In this document: positions 7,964 through 15,429 of the stretch, in pieces
How the letters are laid out: each line of letters starts with the position of its first letter
Numbering within the stretch: position 1 is the stretch's first letter
Assembly (NCBI GenBank): GCA_009926195.1
Contig: RFPK01000004.1
Coordinates: 1 to 24,810, forward strand
Reading direction: 5' to 3'
From: Synechococcaceae bacterium WB4_1_0192
GTDB taxonomy: Bacteria; Cyanobacteriota; Cyanobacteriia; PCC-6307; Cyanobiaceae
DNA length: 24,810 nt
Position numbers and translations under genes: made by a program
Notes under the pieces: model-generated
The model's input: only the letters and a program-made list of their open reading frames with translations
Databases searched by the model: none
Told to the model about the DNA's origin: nothing

Positions 7964-8770
7964 ATGCCCGGCCCCCAACCTGATCCCCACCGTCCTGTCA
8001 CCGGCCCGCCGCCGGTGCTCGAACTGCAAGAGGTGCAGATCCCCGGCCGCGGCCAGCCCCGGCTCGACGGCGTCTCGCTGCGGCTTGAGGCCGGTGAGCG
8101 GGTGGCCCTGTTAGGGCCGAGCGGTGCCGGGAAGAGCACGCTGCTGGCCGTGGCCAACGGCCTGCTGGCTCCGCGCAGCGGCGCCGTGCTGTGGGAGGGT
8201 CAGCCGAGGGCGCGCAGCGCCAGCAAGCGGCGACGACAGCAGGCCCGGATCGGCACCCTCTGGCAGGACCTGCGCCTGATCGAGGAACTCAGCGTCCAGC
8301 AGAACCTCAATGCGGCCCGGCTGGCGCACTGGGGCTGGCCGCGGGCCCTGCTGAACCTGCTGCTGCCGCTGGAGAGCGAGGCCTGCGCTGCGGTGCTGCA
8401 GCAGCTGGATCTCGACCCGGCCCTGCTCAATCAACCGGTGACGGCCCTCTCCGGCGGCCAGCGCCAGCGGGTGGCCCTGGCGCGGCTGCTGCGCCAGGAG
8501 CCGACCCTGCTGCTGGCGGATGAACCGCTGGCCAGCCTCGATCCCCGCCTGGCAACCGACCTGCTGGACCTGCTGCTGCGCCAGGCGCAAGCACCGCGGG
8601 CGCTGCTGCTGAGCCTGCACCGCCCTGATCTGCTGGGAGGGTTCGATCGCGCCATCGGGCTGCGGCGGGGGCACCTGGTGTTCGATCAACCCGTGCAGGC
8701 GATCAGCACCACAGACCTGCAGGACCTCTACTCCAGTCACGACAAGGGAGCAGGGGGGATCAGCGGATGA
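7964..8770 (+). CDS. ABC importer ATPase (PhnC-like)
   Basis: This cytoplasmic ATP-hydrolysing subunit powers uptake through the adjacent permease. It has 268 aa from the ATG at 7964. Walker A is GPSGAGKST (51-59), the Q-loop glutamine is Q101 in LWQDLRLIEELSV, the signature is LSGGQRQR (162-169), Walker B is LLLADEP with D186/E187, and the switch His lies in SLHRPDLL. A Pro-rich N-terminal extension of about 18 residues precedes the fold. The stop codon overlaps the permease start by four bases (ATGA, 8767-8770), so the two are translationally coupled. With the PhnD-type binding protein upstream, an oxyanion importer is the best assignment. The ATPase alone would be compatible with other importers. 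Confidence 0.88.
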   Translation: MPGPQPDPHRPVTGPPPVLELQEVQIPGRGQPRLDGVSLRLEAGERVALLGPSGAGKSTLLAVANGLLAPRSGAVLWEGQPRARSASKRRRQQARIGTLWQDLRLIEELSVQQNLNAARLAHWGWPRALLNLLLPLESEACAAVLQQLDLDPALLNQPVTALSGGQRQRVALARLLRQEPTLLLADEPLASLDPRLATDLLDLLLRQAQAPRALLLSLHRPDLLGGFDRAIGLRRGHLVFDQPVQAISTTDLQDLYSSHDKGAGGISG

Positions 8771-10344
8771 ACGCAACCCGCTTGATCCGACCGGCCGCAC
8801 CGCTGCTTGTGGTTCTGCCGGCGCTGGTGTTCCTGCCGGTGCTGCTGTCCCTGCCGGGCCAGATCCATGGTGGTGGCTGGGATCTGATCGGTCAGTTCGC
8901 CTGGGCGGCGCTGACTCCCTCACTGGATCCACTGGTGCTGCAGTCGCTGCTGAACGGCCTCGCTGTGACCATCGGGATGGCCCTGCTGGGCTGGGCTCTC
9001 AGCCTGGTGCTGGGGCTGGGCCTCGGGCTGGTGAGCTCGCGCCTGCTGTGGCGCACCCTCACCGGGACGGCCCTGCCGGCAGATCTGATCCGACGGCTGC
9101 TGGCCCTGCCACGCTCCATCCACGAACTGATCTGGGGCCTGCTGCTGCTGCAGCTGATCGGCCAGCGGCCGGCGGTGGCGGTGGTGGCGATCGCCTTGCC
9201 CTACGGGGCCCTCGTGGCCAGGGTGCTCAGCGATCTGCTCGATGCCCTGCCCACCGCGAACCTGGCAGGCCTGCGCGCCGCCGGTGCCCCAGCGCCGGCG
9301 GCACTGCTCACCGCCCTGGGCCCACCGCTGCTGCCTGGGGTGGTCAGCTACGGCGGCTACCGACTGGAATGCGCCCTGCGCAGCGCCACATTGCTCGGGG
9401 TGTTCGGTCTGGGCGGCCTGGGCAATGAGCTGCTGCTGACCCTGCAATCCCTCGAGTTCCATGAGCTGTGGAGCGGCCTGTGGCTGCTGCTGGCGGTGAT
9501 GCTCAGCCTCGAGACCGTGATCGGCATCCTGCGGCGACGCTGGAGCATGCCGGGACGGTTCGGGCTGGCGGGCGAGCGCAGCGGTGGCGGTTCCGTTGGG
9601 CGACGGGGCCGCGAGATCCTGCTGACCCTGACCCTGCTGCTGCCCACACTGGTCGTGGTGGCGCGCGCCCTGGCCGTGGACCCGTCGACCCTGCTGCACT
9701 GGCAGCCGCTGCCGCCGCTGGCACCGCAGGGCTGGGCCACGGCCCTTGCGCTCCCGTGGCCGCGGCTGGTGGCGGACACCCTGGTGCTGACCCTGCTGGC
9801 AGCGGGCCTGGCGGTGGGTGGCGCGCCGCTGTTGCTGTTGCTGGTGGCGCCTTGGCCATGGGGTCGGAGGCTGCTGCAGCTGCTCTGGGCCTTGGGGCGC
9901 CTGTGGCCACCGCCGCTGACGGCGCTGCTGCTGCTGTTCGTGTTGCAGCCGGGGGTCGTCGCCGCCGCCCTGGCCCTGGGTTTTCACAACCTCGGCATCC
10001 TCGGGCGGCTGCTGCTGGAGGGCAGCGAAGCCGCAGGGCCGGAGGTGGAGCAGGGGCTGCTGTGCGGCGGCAGCGGCCCGCGACTGGCGCTGCTCTACGG
10101 GCGCTTCAGCGGTCTGGCCCGCTCCTATCTGGCCTACGGCGCCTACCGCGCCGATGTGATCCTGCGCGAAACCGTAGTGGTGGGCCTGGTTGCCGGCAGT
10201 GGCCTGGGCAGCCAGCTGCGGGAAAGCCTGAGCGCCTTCGCCTGGGATCAGCTGGCGCTGCTGCTGGCGGTCTATGCCCTGCTGACACTGGTGGGGGAAG
10301 ATCTGAGCGACCGAGGCCGCCAGCGGCTGCTCGGCACCGCCTGA
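8767..10344 (+). CDS. ABC importer permease, two PhnE-like halves fused
   Basis: This is an inner-membrane channel of 525 aa from the ATG at 8767. It is Leu-rich with many hydrophobic segments arranged as two similar halves, roughly 1-265 and 275-525. The first half contains LPRSIHELIWGLLLLQLIG and an EAA-like loop (ANLAGLRAAGAPAPAALLTA). The second contains a related region (ALLYGRFSGLARSYLAYG, VVGLVAGSGLGSQL). Canonical PhnE is about 260 aa and dimerises, so this gene appears to encode both protomers in one chain. It overlaps the ATPase by ATGA and is followed by an SGNH hydrolase after 58 bases. Assignment rests on context plus the permease architecture. Confidence 0.83.
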   Translation: MNATRLIRPAAPLLVVLPALVFLPVLLSLPGQIHGGGWDLIGQFAWAALTPSLDPLVLQSLLNGLAVTIGMALLGWALSLVLGLGLGLVSSRLLWRTLTGTALPADLIRRLLALPRSIHELIWGLLLLQLIGQRPAVAVVAIALPYGALVARVLSDLLDALPTANLAGLRAAGAPAPAALLTALGPPLLPGVVSYGGYRLECALRSATLLGVFGLGGLGNELLLTLQSLEFHELWSGLWLLLAVMLSLETVIGILRRRWSMPGRFGLAGERSGGGSVGRRGREILLTLTLLLPTLVVVARALAVDPSTLLHWQPLPPLAPQGWATALALPWPRLVADTLVLTLLAAGLAVGGAPLLLLLVAPWPWGRRLLQLLWALGRLWPPPLTALLLLFVLQPGVVAAALALGFHNLGILGRLLLEGSEAAGPEVEQGLLCGGSGPRLALLYGRFSGLARSYLAYGAYRADVILRETVVVGLVAGSGLGSQLRESLSAFAWDQLALLLAVYALLTLVGEDLSDRGRQRLLGTA

Positions 10345-10402
10345 ACAGCCTGCAGAGCGGCTTCATCGGCCGCCCGGTCCGTCGCCCTCAACGCCCTGCG
10401 CC

Positions 10403-11068
10403 ATGCAACGCAAACTGATCGTGCTCGGCGACAGCGGGGTGTACGGCTGGGGCGACCCCGAGGAGGGCGGCTGGTGCGAGCGGCTGCGGCGGCATTGGAT
10501 GGGGCTGCCCGAAGGCCCGGTGCTCTACCCACTCGGCGTGCGCGGCGATGGCCTTGAGCGCGTGGCGGGCCGGCTGGAGCGGGAGGTGCACTGCCGCGGT
10601 GAGCTGCGCCGCCAGCTACCACAGGGGATCCTGCTGGCGGTGGGACTCAATGACAGCGCCCGCGTCGGCCGCGCCGACGGCCGACCGCAGCTGGATGCAC
10701 AGGGGTTCCTGTTCGGTCTGCAACAGCTGCTGAGCCAGGCGCGTGCGATCGCACCGGTGCTGGTGCTGGGGTTGACGCCGGTGGATGAGGCGAGGATGCC
10801 CTTCGCCGATGTGCTCTGGTACGGACTCGAGCAGGTGCGCCGCTATGAGGGCCTGCTGGAGGAGGCCTGCCTGGAGGCGGATGTGCCCTTCCTGCCCCTG
10901 CTGGAGGCCCTGCTGGCGGATCCGCACTGGCCGCAGTGGCTCTGCAGCGATGGGATCCATCTGAACAGTGACGGCCACCGGCAGGTCTACGAACGGGTGC
11001 GGCGCTGGCCGGCACTGCTGCGCTGGGCGGATCTGCAACCCCTGGAACTTCACACCCCCCTCATCTGA
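10403..11068 (+). CDS. SGNH/GDSL-family hydrolase
   Basis: This is probably an esterase or acyl-hydrolase with a flavodoxin-like fold; 221 aa from the ATG at 10403. Block I contains the nucleophile Ser11 in IVLGDSGVYGWGD. Block III is GLND (ILLAVGLNDSARV), with the oxyanion Asn. Block V supplies Asp and His in CSDGIHLNSDGH. No signal peptide is evident, so it is likely cytoplasmic. Substrate is unknown; relatives range from lysophospholipases to carbohydrate deacetylases. It follows the ABC permease by 58 bases on the same strand and may share its transcript, though nothing in the sequence ties it to transport. A short GC hairpin overlaps its stop codon. Confidence 0.85.
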   Translation: MQRKLIVLGDSGVYGWGDPEEGGWCERLRRHWMGLPEGPVLYPLGVRGDGLERVAGRLEREVHCRGELRRQLPQGILLAVGLNDSARVGRADGRPQLDAQGFLFGLQQLLSQARAIAPVLVLGLTPVDEARMPFADVLWYGLEQVRRYEGLLEEACLEADVPFLPLLEALLADPHWPQWLCSDGIHLNSDGHRQVYERVRRWPALLRWADLQPLELHTPLI

Positions 11069-11072
11069 GGGG
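11057..11072 (+). terminator. Short hairpin overlapping the SGNH hydrolase stop codon
   Basis: CCCCTC (11057-11062) and GAGGGG (11067-11072) form a 6-bp stem around an ATCT loop, with the TGA stop at 11066-11068 inside it. There is no U-tract. It may be a weak terminator, or part of the larger structured stretch that leads to the sigma-factor gene. Confidence 0.35.
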
Positions 11073-11084
11073 CTGAGGTTCCCA

Positions 11085-11113
11085 CCACAGGGGGGCAGCC
11101 AATCCCCCCGTGG
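11085..11113 (+). other. Strong hairpin in the leader of the sigma-factor gene
   Basis: CCAC-a-GGGGGG (11085-11095) pairs with CCCCCC-GTGG (11104-11113) around an 8-base loop (CAGCCAAT). That makes ten base pairs with one bulged A. It lies 61 bases before the sigma-factor ATG, and the remaining leader is also rich in short self-complementary GC blocks. It could be a terminator for the upstream hydrolase or a regulatory leader. No known riboswitch consensus was recognised. Confidence 0.5.
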
Positions 11114-11173
11114 AGTGACGCGAGAGCCGGGCCACGCGGCAGACGGTGAAAGCACGGAGTTCCGCCTGAACCC

Positions 11174-11983
11174 ATGCCGATCTCAACCGCCAGCCCCTGC
11201 ACCTGGCAACAGCGCAATGAACCGCTGCTGGCCACTTACAACGCCGAGCGCAGCATCGCCAACCGCAACGCCGTGGTGGATGCCAACCTTCCCTTGGTGA
11301 GGCGCACGGCGCGGCGGGAAAGCCAGCGCAGCGGCCACTGCTTTGACGACCTCTGCCAAGTGGGCTCGATGGGGCTGATCAAGGCCGTGGAGGCCTACAG
11401 AATCGAGCGCGGCAGCAGCCTCAGCACCATCGCCGTCCCCTGGATCTGCGGCAGCATCCGCCACCACCTGCGCGACCACTGCCAGCCGCTGCGGGGCAGC
11501 CGCAGGCTGCGGGAACTCAGCTCCAGGGCCGCTGCCCTGCAGACGCAGCGGCGCCGCCAGCAGCTACCCCCACTCACGGACACGGAGCTGCCGGAGGCGC
11601 TGGGCTGCAGCAGCGCCACCTGGTTGGAGGCCCAGAGCCTGCAACGGGCCCTGCAGATCGCCAGCCTTGACCAGCCCCAGGTGCAGGCGGACGGCGAACA
11701 GCTCTGTCTGCACGAGGTGCTCGTTGATCCGCGCACCAGTGATGGCTACAGCCGAGCACGACGGGCGGAACGGCGCCGTCTCCTCTGGCGCAGCCTGCGC
11801 CGGTTTGAGCGCAGCCAACGCAGGCTGCTATTGGCTCGGGTCTTGCAAGGGCAGCCCTGGCCCGTGCTGGGGGCGATGCTGGGCTGCAACGCCCGGGCAG
11901 CGCGGCGGCAGTTCCTCGACCTGCTCGAACAGCTGAGGCAGCACCTGGGCCCTGAACTCGGCGAGGACCTGCTGAGCCCATGA
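11174..11983 (+). CDS. Divergent RNA polymerase sigma-70 family factor
   Basis: This promoter-specificity subunit of RNA polymerase has 269 aa from the ATG at 11174. Region 2 is clear: NAVVDANLPLVRRTARR, then FDDLCQVGSMGLIKAVEAYR (2.1-2.2), then SLSTIAVPWICGSIRHHLRDH (2.3-2.4). This last stretch corresponds to the F-S-T-Y-A-xx-WI-R motif of primary sigmas but is altered, with IAVPWICG replacing the usual aromatic-rich DNA-melting sequence. The middle region is short. A C-terminal helix-turn-helix (GQPWPVLGAMLGCNARAARRQFLDLL) fits region 4.2 but is also divergent. This matches the minor or type III sigma factors annotated in picocyanobacteria. Regulon unknown. No anti-sigma gene is adjacent. 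The leader contains a strong hairpin. Confidence 0.8.
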   Translation: MPISTASPCTWQQRNEPLLATYNAERSIANRNAVVDANLPLVRRTARRESQRSGHCFDDLCQVGSMGLIKAVEAYRIERGSSLSTIAVPWICGSIRHHLRDHCQPLRGSRRLRELSSRAAALQTQRRRQQLPPLTDTELPEALGCSSATWLEAQSLQRALQIASLDQPQVQADGEQLCLHEVLVDPRTSDGYSRARRAERRRLLWRSLRRFERSQRRLLLARVLQGQPWPVLGAMLGCNARAARRQFLDLLEQLRQHLGPELGEDLLSP

Positions 11984-12050
11984 GTCCCCGGCCAAGCTGC
12001 TGGCCGAGTTCCGCAAGGAAGGGCGACCTCCTGAAGGACGAGAGGAGCAG

Positions 12051-12812
12051 TCAGACGAGATCGAGGGCGACAGCCAGCCCCATCGCCAGCAGGGCTGCGA
12101 TCAGGGTCTGCAGGGCGTTGACCAGTTCATTGCTGAGCCAGGCGCAACGACTCTGCAGGGCAGCGCCGATCAGGCTCTCGATCAGGGTGGCGAGCAGGCC
12201 CACTACGGCCACCAGCAGCCAGGCGGCAGGACCCTGAAGCAACCCCAGCTGCAGCATCAGCAGGGCCATCAGGGCGCTGCCCACCAGGCTGGCAAGGGTG
12301 CCCTCAAGGCTGATCGCCCCCTCTGTGCCCGGGGGCACGGGCCGCAGGCTGGTGATCAGCAGGGTGCGGCGCCCCCAGCGCTTGCCGATCTCACTGCCGC
12401 AGGTGTCCGCCAGCTTGGCGCTGAAGCTGGCTGAAAAACCGATCTTCAGCAGCGGCACGGGGGCTGCCGGCAGCACGCACAGGACGGCCAGAACAGCACC
12501 GGTGGCGGCTGAGCCCCAGACGTTCTCAGGACCGCGCCGGCCGCCACGGCCTTCGGCGAGGCCCAGGTCCTGCTTGCGGCGGAAGCCGAGGCGGGTGACC
12601 AGCGAGCCCAGGGCGAGATAGAGCACCACGGCCATCCACCCTGGCCAGTCCAGGCTGCCAAGCAGCAGCGTGCCCAGGATGCCGGCATGCACCCAGCCGG
12701 CCGGGGTGAGCAGCGGCAGTCGCTGGGCGATGGCAATCAGCAGCCCGTTGATCAGCAGCGCCCAGAACCAATGCTGAAGACGTTCAGGGCTGACCAACAG
12801 CAGCTCCAGCAT
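12051..12812 (-). CDS. DUF92/TIGR00297-family membrane protein (VTE6-like phytyl-phosphate kinase)
   Basis: An integral membrane protein of 253 aa from the ATG at 12812 (MLELLLVSPERL). A GTG at 12905 in the same frame would add 31 residues, partly hydrophobic, and is the alternative. Family landmarks are LLTPAGWVHAGILGTLL, LYLALGSLVTRLGFRRK, GSAATGAVLAVLC, FSAKLADTCGSEIGK and GTEGAISLEGTLASLVGS. Plant VTE6 and its cyanobacterial homologue belong to this family and phosphorylate phytyl phosphate to phytyl diphosphate, recycling chlorophyll phytol into tocopherol and phylloquinone. The same activity is inferred here. It converges with the sigma gene and diverges from the 129-aa gene. Confidence 0.85.
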   Translation of the reverse strand: MLELLLVSPERLQHWFWALLINGLLIAIAQRLPLLTPAGWVHAGILGTLLLGSLDWPGWMAVVLYLALGSLVTRLGFRRKQDLGLAEGRGGRRGPENVWGSAATGAVLAVLCVLPAAPVPLLKIGFSASFSAKLADTCGSEIGKRWGRRTLLITSLRPVPPGTEGAISLEGTLASLVGSALMALLMLQLGLLQGPAAWLLVAVVGLLATLIESLIGAALQSRCAWLSNELVNALQTLIAALLAMGLAVALDLV

Positions 12813-12949
12813 GGCGGCGATGACGCAGAGGGCTCCAGCACAACACAACCGCCGCCGGGCGACACGCTTCTGTTGCACTGCCCTAAGGAGACCGGCCTGC
12901 GCCACCCACGGCAGCGGATAATCCCAGCAATCGCCTCCAGATCGGCGCC

Positions 12950-13339
12950 ATGGTGTTCAACCGCAAGGGCAACTTCTTCCTCAACCTCGATGAGAAGGCC
13001 CCCGCAGCGCCGGTGAGCGTGGCCCCGGTGGCCGAGGTCAAGGCCACCCCTGCGGCCGCCGCACCGTCCGCAGCCGCCAAGCCGAGCGCAGCGCCCGCTG
13101 CCGGCGCTGCCACCAGCAGCGACGCAGCCGCCACCCCGAGCGCTCAAGGTCTCACAACCGCCGAGGCGATCGCCGCCGAGCTGGCAGCGGCCCAGGCTGC
13201 CCGCCCCGCTGCGAGCGACGCCACCTTCGCACCCGAGTGCCTGGTGCCCGGTGGCGCCCTGCCCCAGCGCCGTCGTCGCGGAGGCGCCAACCTGGCCGGC
13301 TTCCGCGGCATGGCCGGCGGCCTGTTCGGCAAGAAGTGA
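12950..13339 (+). CDS. 129-aa Ala/Pro-rich protein of unknown function
   Basis: The frame starts at ATG 12950 (MVFNRKGNFFLNLDEKAP). The short N-terminal block is followed by a low-complexity Ala/Pro/Ser linker (about 17-70) and a helical stretch (LTTAEAIAAELAAAQAARP). A distinct C-terminal block follows: ATFAPECLVPGGALPQRRRRGG, then ANLAGFRGMAGGLFGKK. Conserved-looking ends around a variable linker suggest two binding modules on a tether. The RRRR cluster is strongly basic. I believe similar proteins occur as conserved hypotheticals in picocyanobacteria, but no function is known to me. It is divergent from the DUF92 gene and convergent with rsmE. Confidence 0.7.
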   Translation: MVFNRKGNFFLNLDEKAPAAPVSVAPVAEVKATPAAAAPSAAAKPSAAPAAGAATSSDAAATPSAQGLTTAEAIAAELAAAQAARPAASDATFAPECLVPGGALPQRRRRGGANLAGFRGMAGGLFGKK

Positions 13340-13386
13340 GCCCAGAGGACTGCATCAACGGCCTGCGCTGGCTGGGCGTGCGTTGA

Positions 13387-14196
13387 TCAGCAGCCGCTGC
13401 GGGCCGCACGCCAGGCGCTGAGTGAACTCAGCCCAGCGATGCAGGCGGTGGAGCTGCGCAGAATGCGCGGCCCGAGGCCGACGGGCTGCCAGTCCAGACC
13501 CAGCACCTGTTGCTCCTCCGCCTCACTCCACCCCCCTTCCGGCCCGCAGGCCAGCCAGATCCCGGTTGGCAGCGGTGCAGCGGCATCCGGGGTGGACGCC
13601 CATGCTTCCAGCTGCAGCAGTTGATCCAGCGGCATCAGGCCATCGCGGCGGGTCGTTGCCCAGCAGCGCAGACAAGCGGCTGCCCCCGGGGCTGAAGCCT
13701 CCGCGAGCAGCGCGGCCAGGGGTGTGGGCTGATCGATCTGCGGCATCCACAGCCGTTCGCACTGCTCCGCCGCCTCGGCGGCGATGGTGCGCCAGCGCTC
13801 CGGCCGTAACTGGCCCTGCACAGCGGTGCGCTCACACAGCAGGGGGATCAGGCGATCGACCCCCAGCTCCACGGCCATGCGCACCACCACCTCGAAATCG
13901 CGCTTCACCACCGCGGCGGCCAACACCAGCTGGGGCTGAGACGGCGGCTGATCCTGCAGCGGTGCGGCCAGGGGCTGCTGCAGCACCGCCCGATCAGCGG
14001 CGAGCAGCTCGGCGCTCCAGAGGCTGCCGGCACCGTTGATCACCGCAAAAACGTCGCCGGGCCCGTAGCGCAGCACGCGGGTCAGATAGCGGCTCTCCTC
14101 GGCCGTGAGCGCCAGCACGGGCAGCTCGAGGCCTTCAGCCGCAGCGGCCGCCAGGCGCTCCGGAGCGATCAGCAGGCGGCGACGTTCCCGCGCCAT
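13387..14196 (-). CDS. rsmE: 16S rRNA (uracil-1498-N3)-methyltransferase RsmE
   Basis: RsmE is an SPOUT-fold enzyme that methylates U1498 of 16S rRNA using SAM. It has 269 aa from the ATG at 14196 (MARERRRLLIAPERL). The N-terminal PUA-like domain contains ESRYLTRVLRYGPGD. The SPOUT domain begins at about LVLAAAVVKRDFEVVVRMAVELGVD, with ERTAVQG and RWRTIAAEAAEQCERLWMP. The SAM-binding knot shows ACGPEGGWSEAEE and LGPRILRSSTA; the last usually reads R-I-L-R-T-E-T-A, so SST is a mild variant. It lies three bases downstream of the DUF3531 gene. A second, quite different RsmE-family gene is present at 19680-20399. Confidence 0.92.
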   Translation of the reverse strand: MARERRRLLIAPERLAAAAAEGLELPVLALTAEESRYLTRVLRYGPGDVFAVINGAGSLWSAELLAADRAVLQQPLAAPLQDQPPSQPQLVLAAAVVKRDFEVVVRMAVELGVDRLIPLLCERTAVQGQLRPERWRTIAAEAAEQCERLWMPQIDQPTPLAALLAEASAPGAAACLRCWATTRRDGLMPLDQLLQLEAWASTPDAAAPLPTGIWLACGPEGGWSEAEEQQVLGLDWQPVGLGPRILRSSTACIAGLSSLSAWRAARSGC

Positions 14197-14199
14197 CGC

Positions 14200-14658
14200 T
14201 CAGGCGTCGAGATCAGCCATCGGGAACAGGCTGTCGGGATGATCCTCCACCGGCCAGTCCTCGTTGACGCCGCCGATCAGCAGCTCCTCGATCTCCACCA
14301 CATCGGCGCTGAGCTGGCGCAGGGTGTTGATCAACACGTCGAGGGCGACGGCATCGCTGGTGCCGAGATCGATCCAGCAGCGCGCCCACTCGCCCTGGTA
14401 TTCCATCTCGCCCATGTTGTGCATGAGAGCGGGCATCGCTCGCTCAGCCTCCTCGACTTCATAGGCCATCCAGCTCACCTCCGCCCCCTGCTCATGCACC
14501 TGCAGGTTCTCGGCGTTGAAGCCCCCGAGTTTGCCGAGGAAGAACCAGCTGTCGAAGGCGGTGTCGACGTAGCCGCGCTCGCCCTGACCGGGCGGATTGG
14601 TGAAGCGAAGCCAGATCCAACAGTTGAAGGGGTCGAACTCCCGGAAGCGAATCTCCAT
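14200..14658 (-). CDS. DUF3531 family protein
   Basis: A soluble protein of 152 aa whose ATG at 14658 gives the family-typical beginning MEIRFREFDPFNCWIWLRF. An in-frame ATG at 14682 would add eight residues. Further landmarks are DSWFFLGKLGGFNAENLQV, then MGEMEYQGEWARCWIDLGT and IEELLIGGVNEDWPVEDHP. The family is conserved in cyanobacteria and chloroplasts; its role is not established. The gene precedes rsmE with a three-base gap, so co-transcription is likely. It diverges from the ABC ATPase at 14722, and the 63 bases between them must hold both promoters. Confidence 0.88.
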   Translation of the reverse strand: MEIRFREFDPFNCWIWLRFTNPPGQGERGYVDTAFDSWFFLGKLGGFNAENLQVHEQGAEVSWMAYEVEEAERAMPALMHNMGEMEYQGEWARCWIDLGTSDAVALDVLINTLRQLSADVVEIEELLIGGVNEDWPVEDHPDSLFPMADLDA

Positions 14659-14721
14659 CGAACGCACCGTGTGCAGTTCCATCCAACATGCTGGAGAGCC
14701 GCTCCGCACCCCACAGCCCCC

Positions 14722-15387
14722 ATGCTCGAGCTGCGCTCGCTGCGCTATCAGGCCGCCACGGCCAGCGAACCGGTGCTGCGGGGCGTGTCGCTGCAGCTGG
14801 AACCCGGCCGGCCGGCGCTGGTGGCAGGCCGCAGCGGCAGCGGCAAGACGACTCTGCTGGAACTGGTCTGCGGCCTGGCCAACCCAACCGGCGGCGAAAT
14901 CCTCTGGCACCGGGAACCGCTGACGGCAAGGCAACGGCGCTGGCTCTGCGGGCTGGTGTTCCAGTTCCCGGAACGCCATTTCCTGGGACTCTCGGTGGGG
15001 CAGGAACTGAAGCTGGGCCAGCGGCGCCTGGGCTGGGAGCGTGCTGAACAGGTGCTGAGCCAGGTGGGGTTGCAGGGACTGTCACTGCAGCAGGCGCCGG
15101 AGCGGCTGAGCGGTGGCCAGCAGCGGCGCCTGGCGCTGGCGGTGCAGCTGCTGCGCGATCCAAGGGTGCTGCTGCTCGATGAACCCACCGCCGGACTGGA
15201 TTGGTCGGTACGCGATGAAGTTCTGGAGCTGCTGGATCGGCTCGGGCGCGATCGGGTCGTGCTGGTGGTGACCCACGAGCCGGAGCTGTTCGCCGGCCGG
15301 GTGGAACCCGAGCAGAGCTGGCGCTTGGAGCAGGGGGTGCTGCGGCCCCTGGGCGAGCCGGTGCGGGCCCCGGATCACGGCCGCTGA
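14722..15387 (+). CDS. ABC ATPase of the ECF/ABCI11-like type
   Basis: An ATP-binding subunit of 221 aa from the ATG at 14722 (MLELRSLRYQAATASEP). Walker A is GRSGSGKTT (36-44), the Q-loop is FQFPERHFLG with Q81, the signature is LSGGQQRR (129-136), Walker B is LLLDEPTAGLD with D153/E154, and the switch His lies in VVTHEPELF. The FQFPE Q-loop is characteristic of energy-coupling-factor (CbiO/EcfA) ATPases, and the plant plastid homologue is ABCI11. No transmembrane partner is encoded nearby, so its T- and S-components must lie elsewhere. Transported substrate unknown. It is followed by hslO after 42 bases. Confidence 0.88.
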   Translation: MLELRSLRYQAATASEPVLRGVSLQLEPGRPALVAGRSGSGKTTLLELVCGLANPTGGEILWHREPLTARQRRWLCGLVFQFPERHFLGLSVGQELKLGQRRLGWERAEQVLSQVGLQGLSLQQAPERLSGGQQRRLALAVQLLRDPRVLLLDEPTAGLDWSVRDEVLELLDRLGRDRVVLVVTHEPELFAGRVEPEQSWRLEQGVLRPLGEPVRAPDHGR

Positions 15388-15429
15388 ACCCACGCCGCTG
15401 AATACAGTGCCCACAGCGGGGCGTGCAGC

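Noticed and set aside
6319..8157. 612-codon open frame on the minus strand
   Set aside because: It lies opposite aspC, the PhnD-type receptor and the small ORFs, is low-complexity and matches no family; it is a shadow caused by high GC.
8920..9987. 355-codon Gln-rich minus-strand frame
   Set aside because: It is antisense to the permease; its Q/R richness mirrors the Leu codons of the real gene.
11085..11173. Cobalamin, SAM or glutamine riboswitch before the sigma gene
   Set aside because: I compared the leader with the consensus boxes I know for these classes and found no match, so only a generic structured leader is claimed.
13340..13377. GCCCAG ... CTGGGC as a bidirectional terminator
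   Set aside because: The arms are only 6 bp and the loop is 26 bases, so it is not distinguishable from chance in GC-rich DNA.
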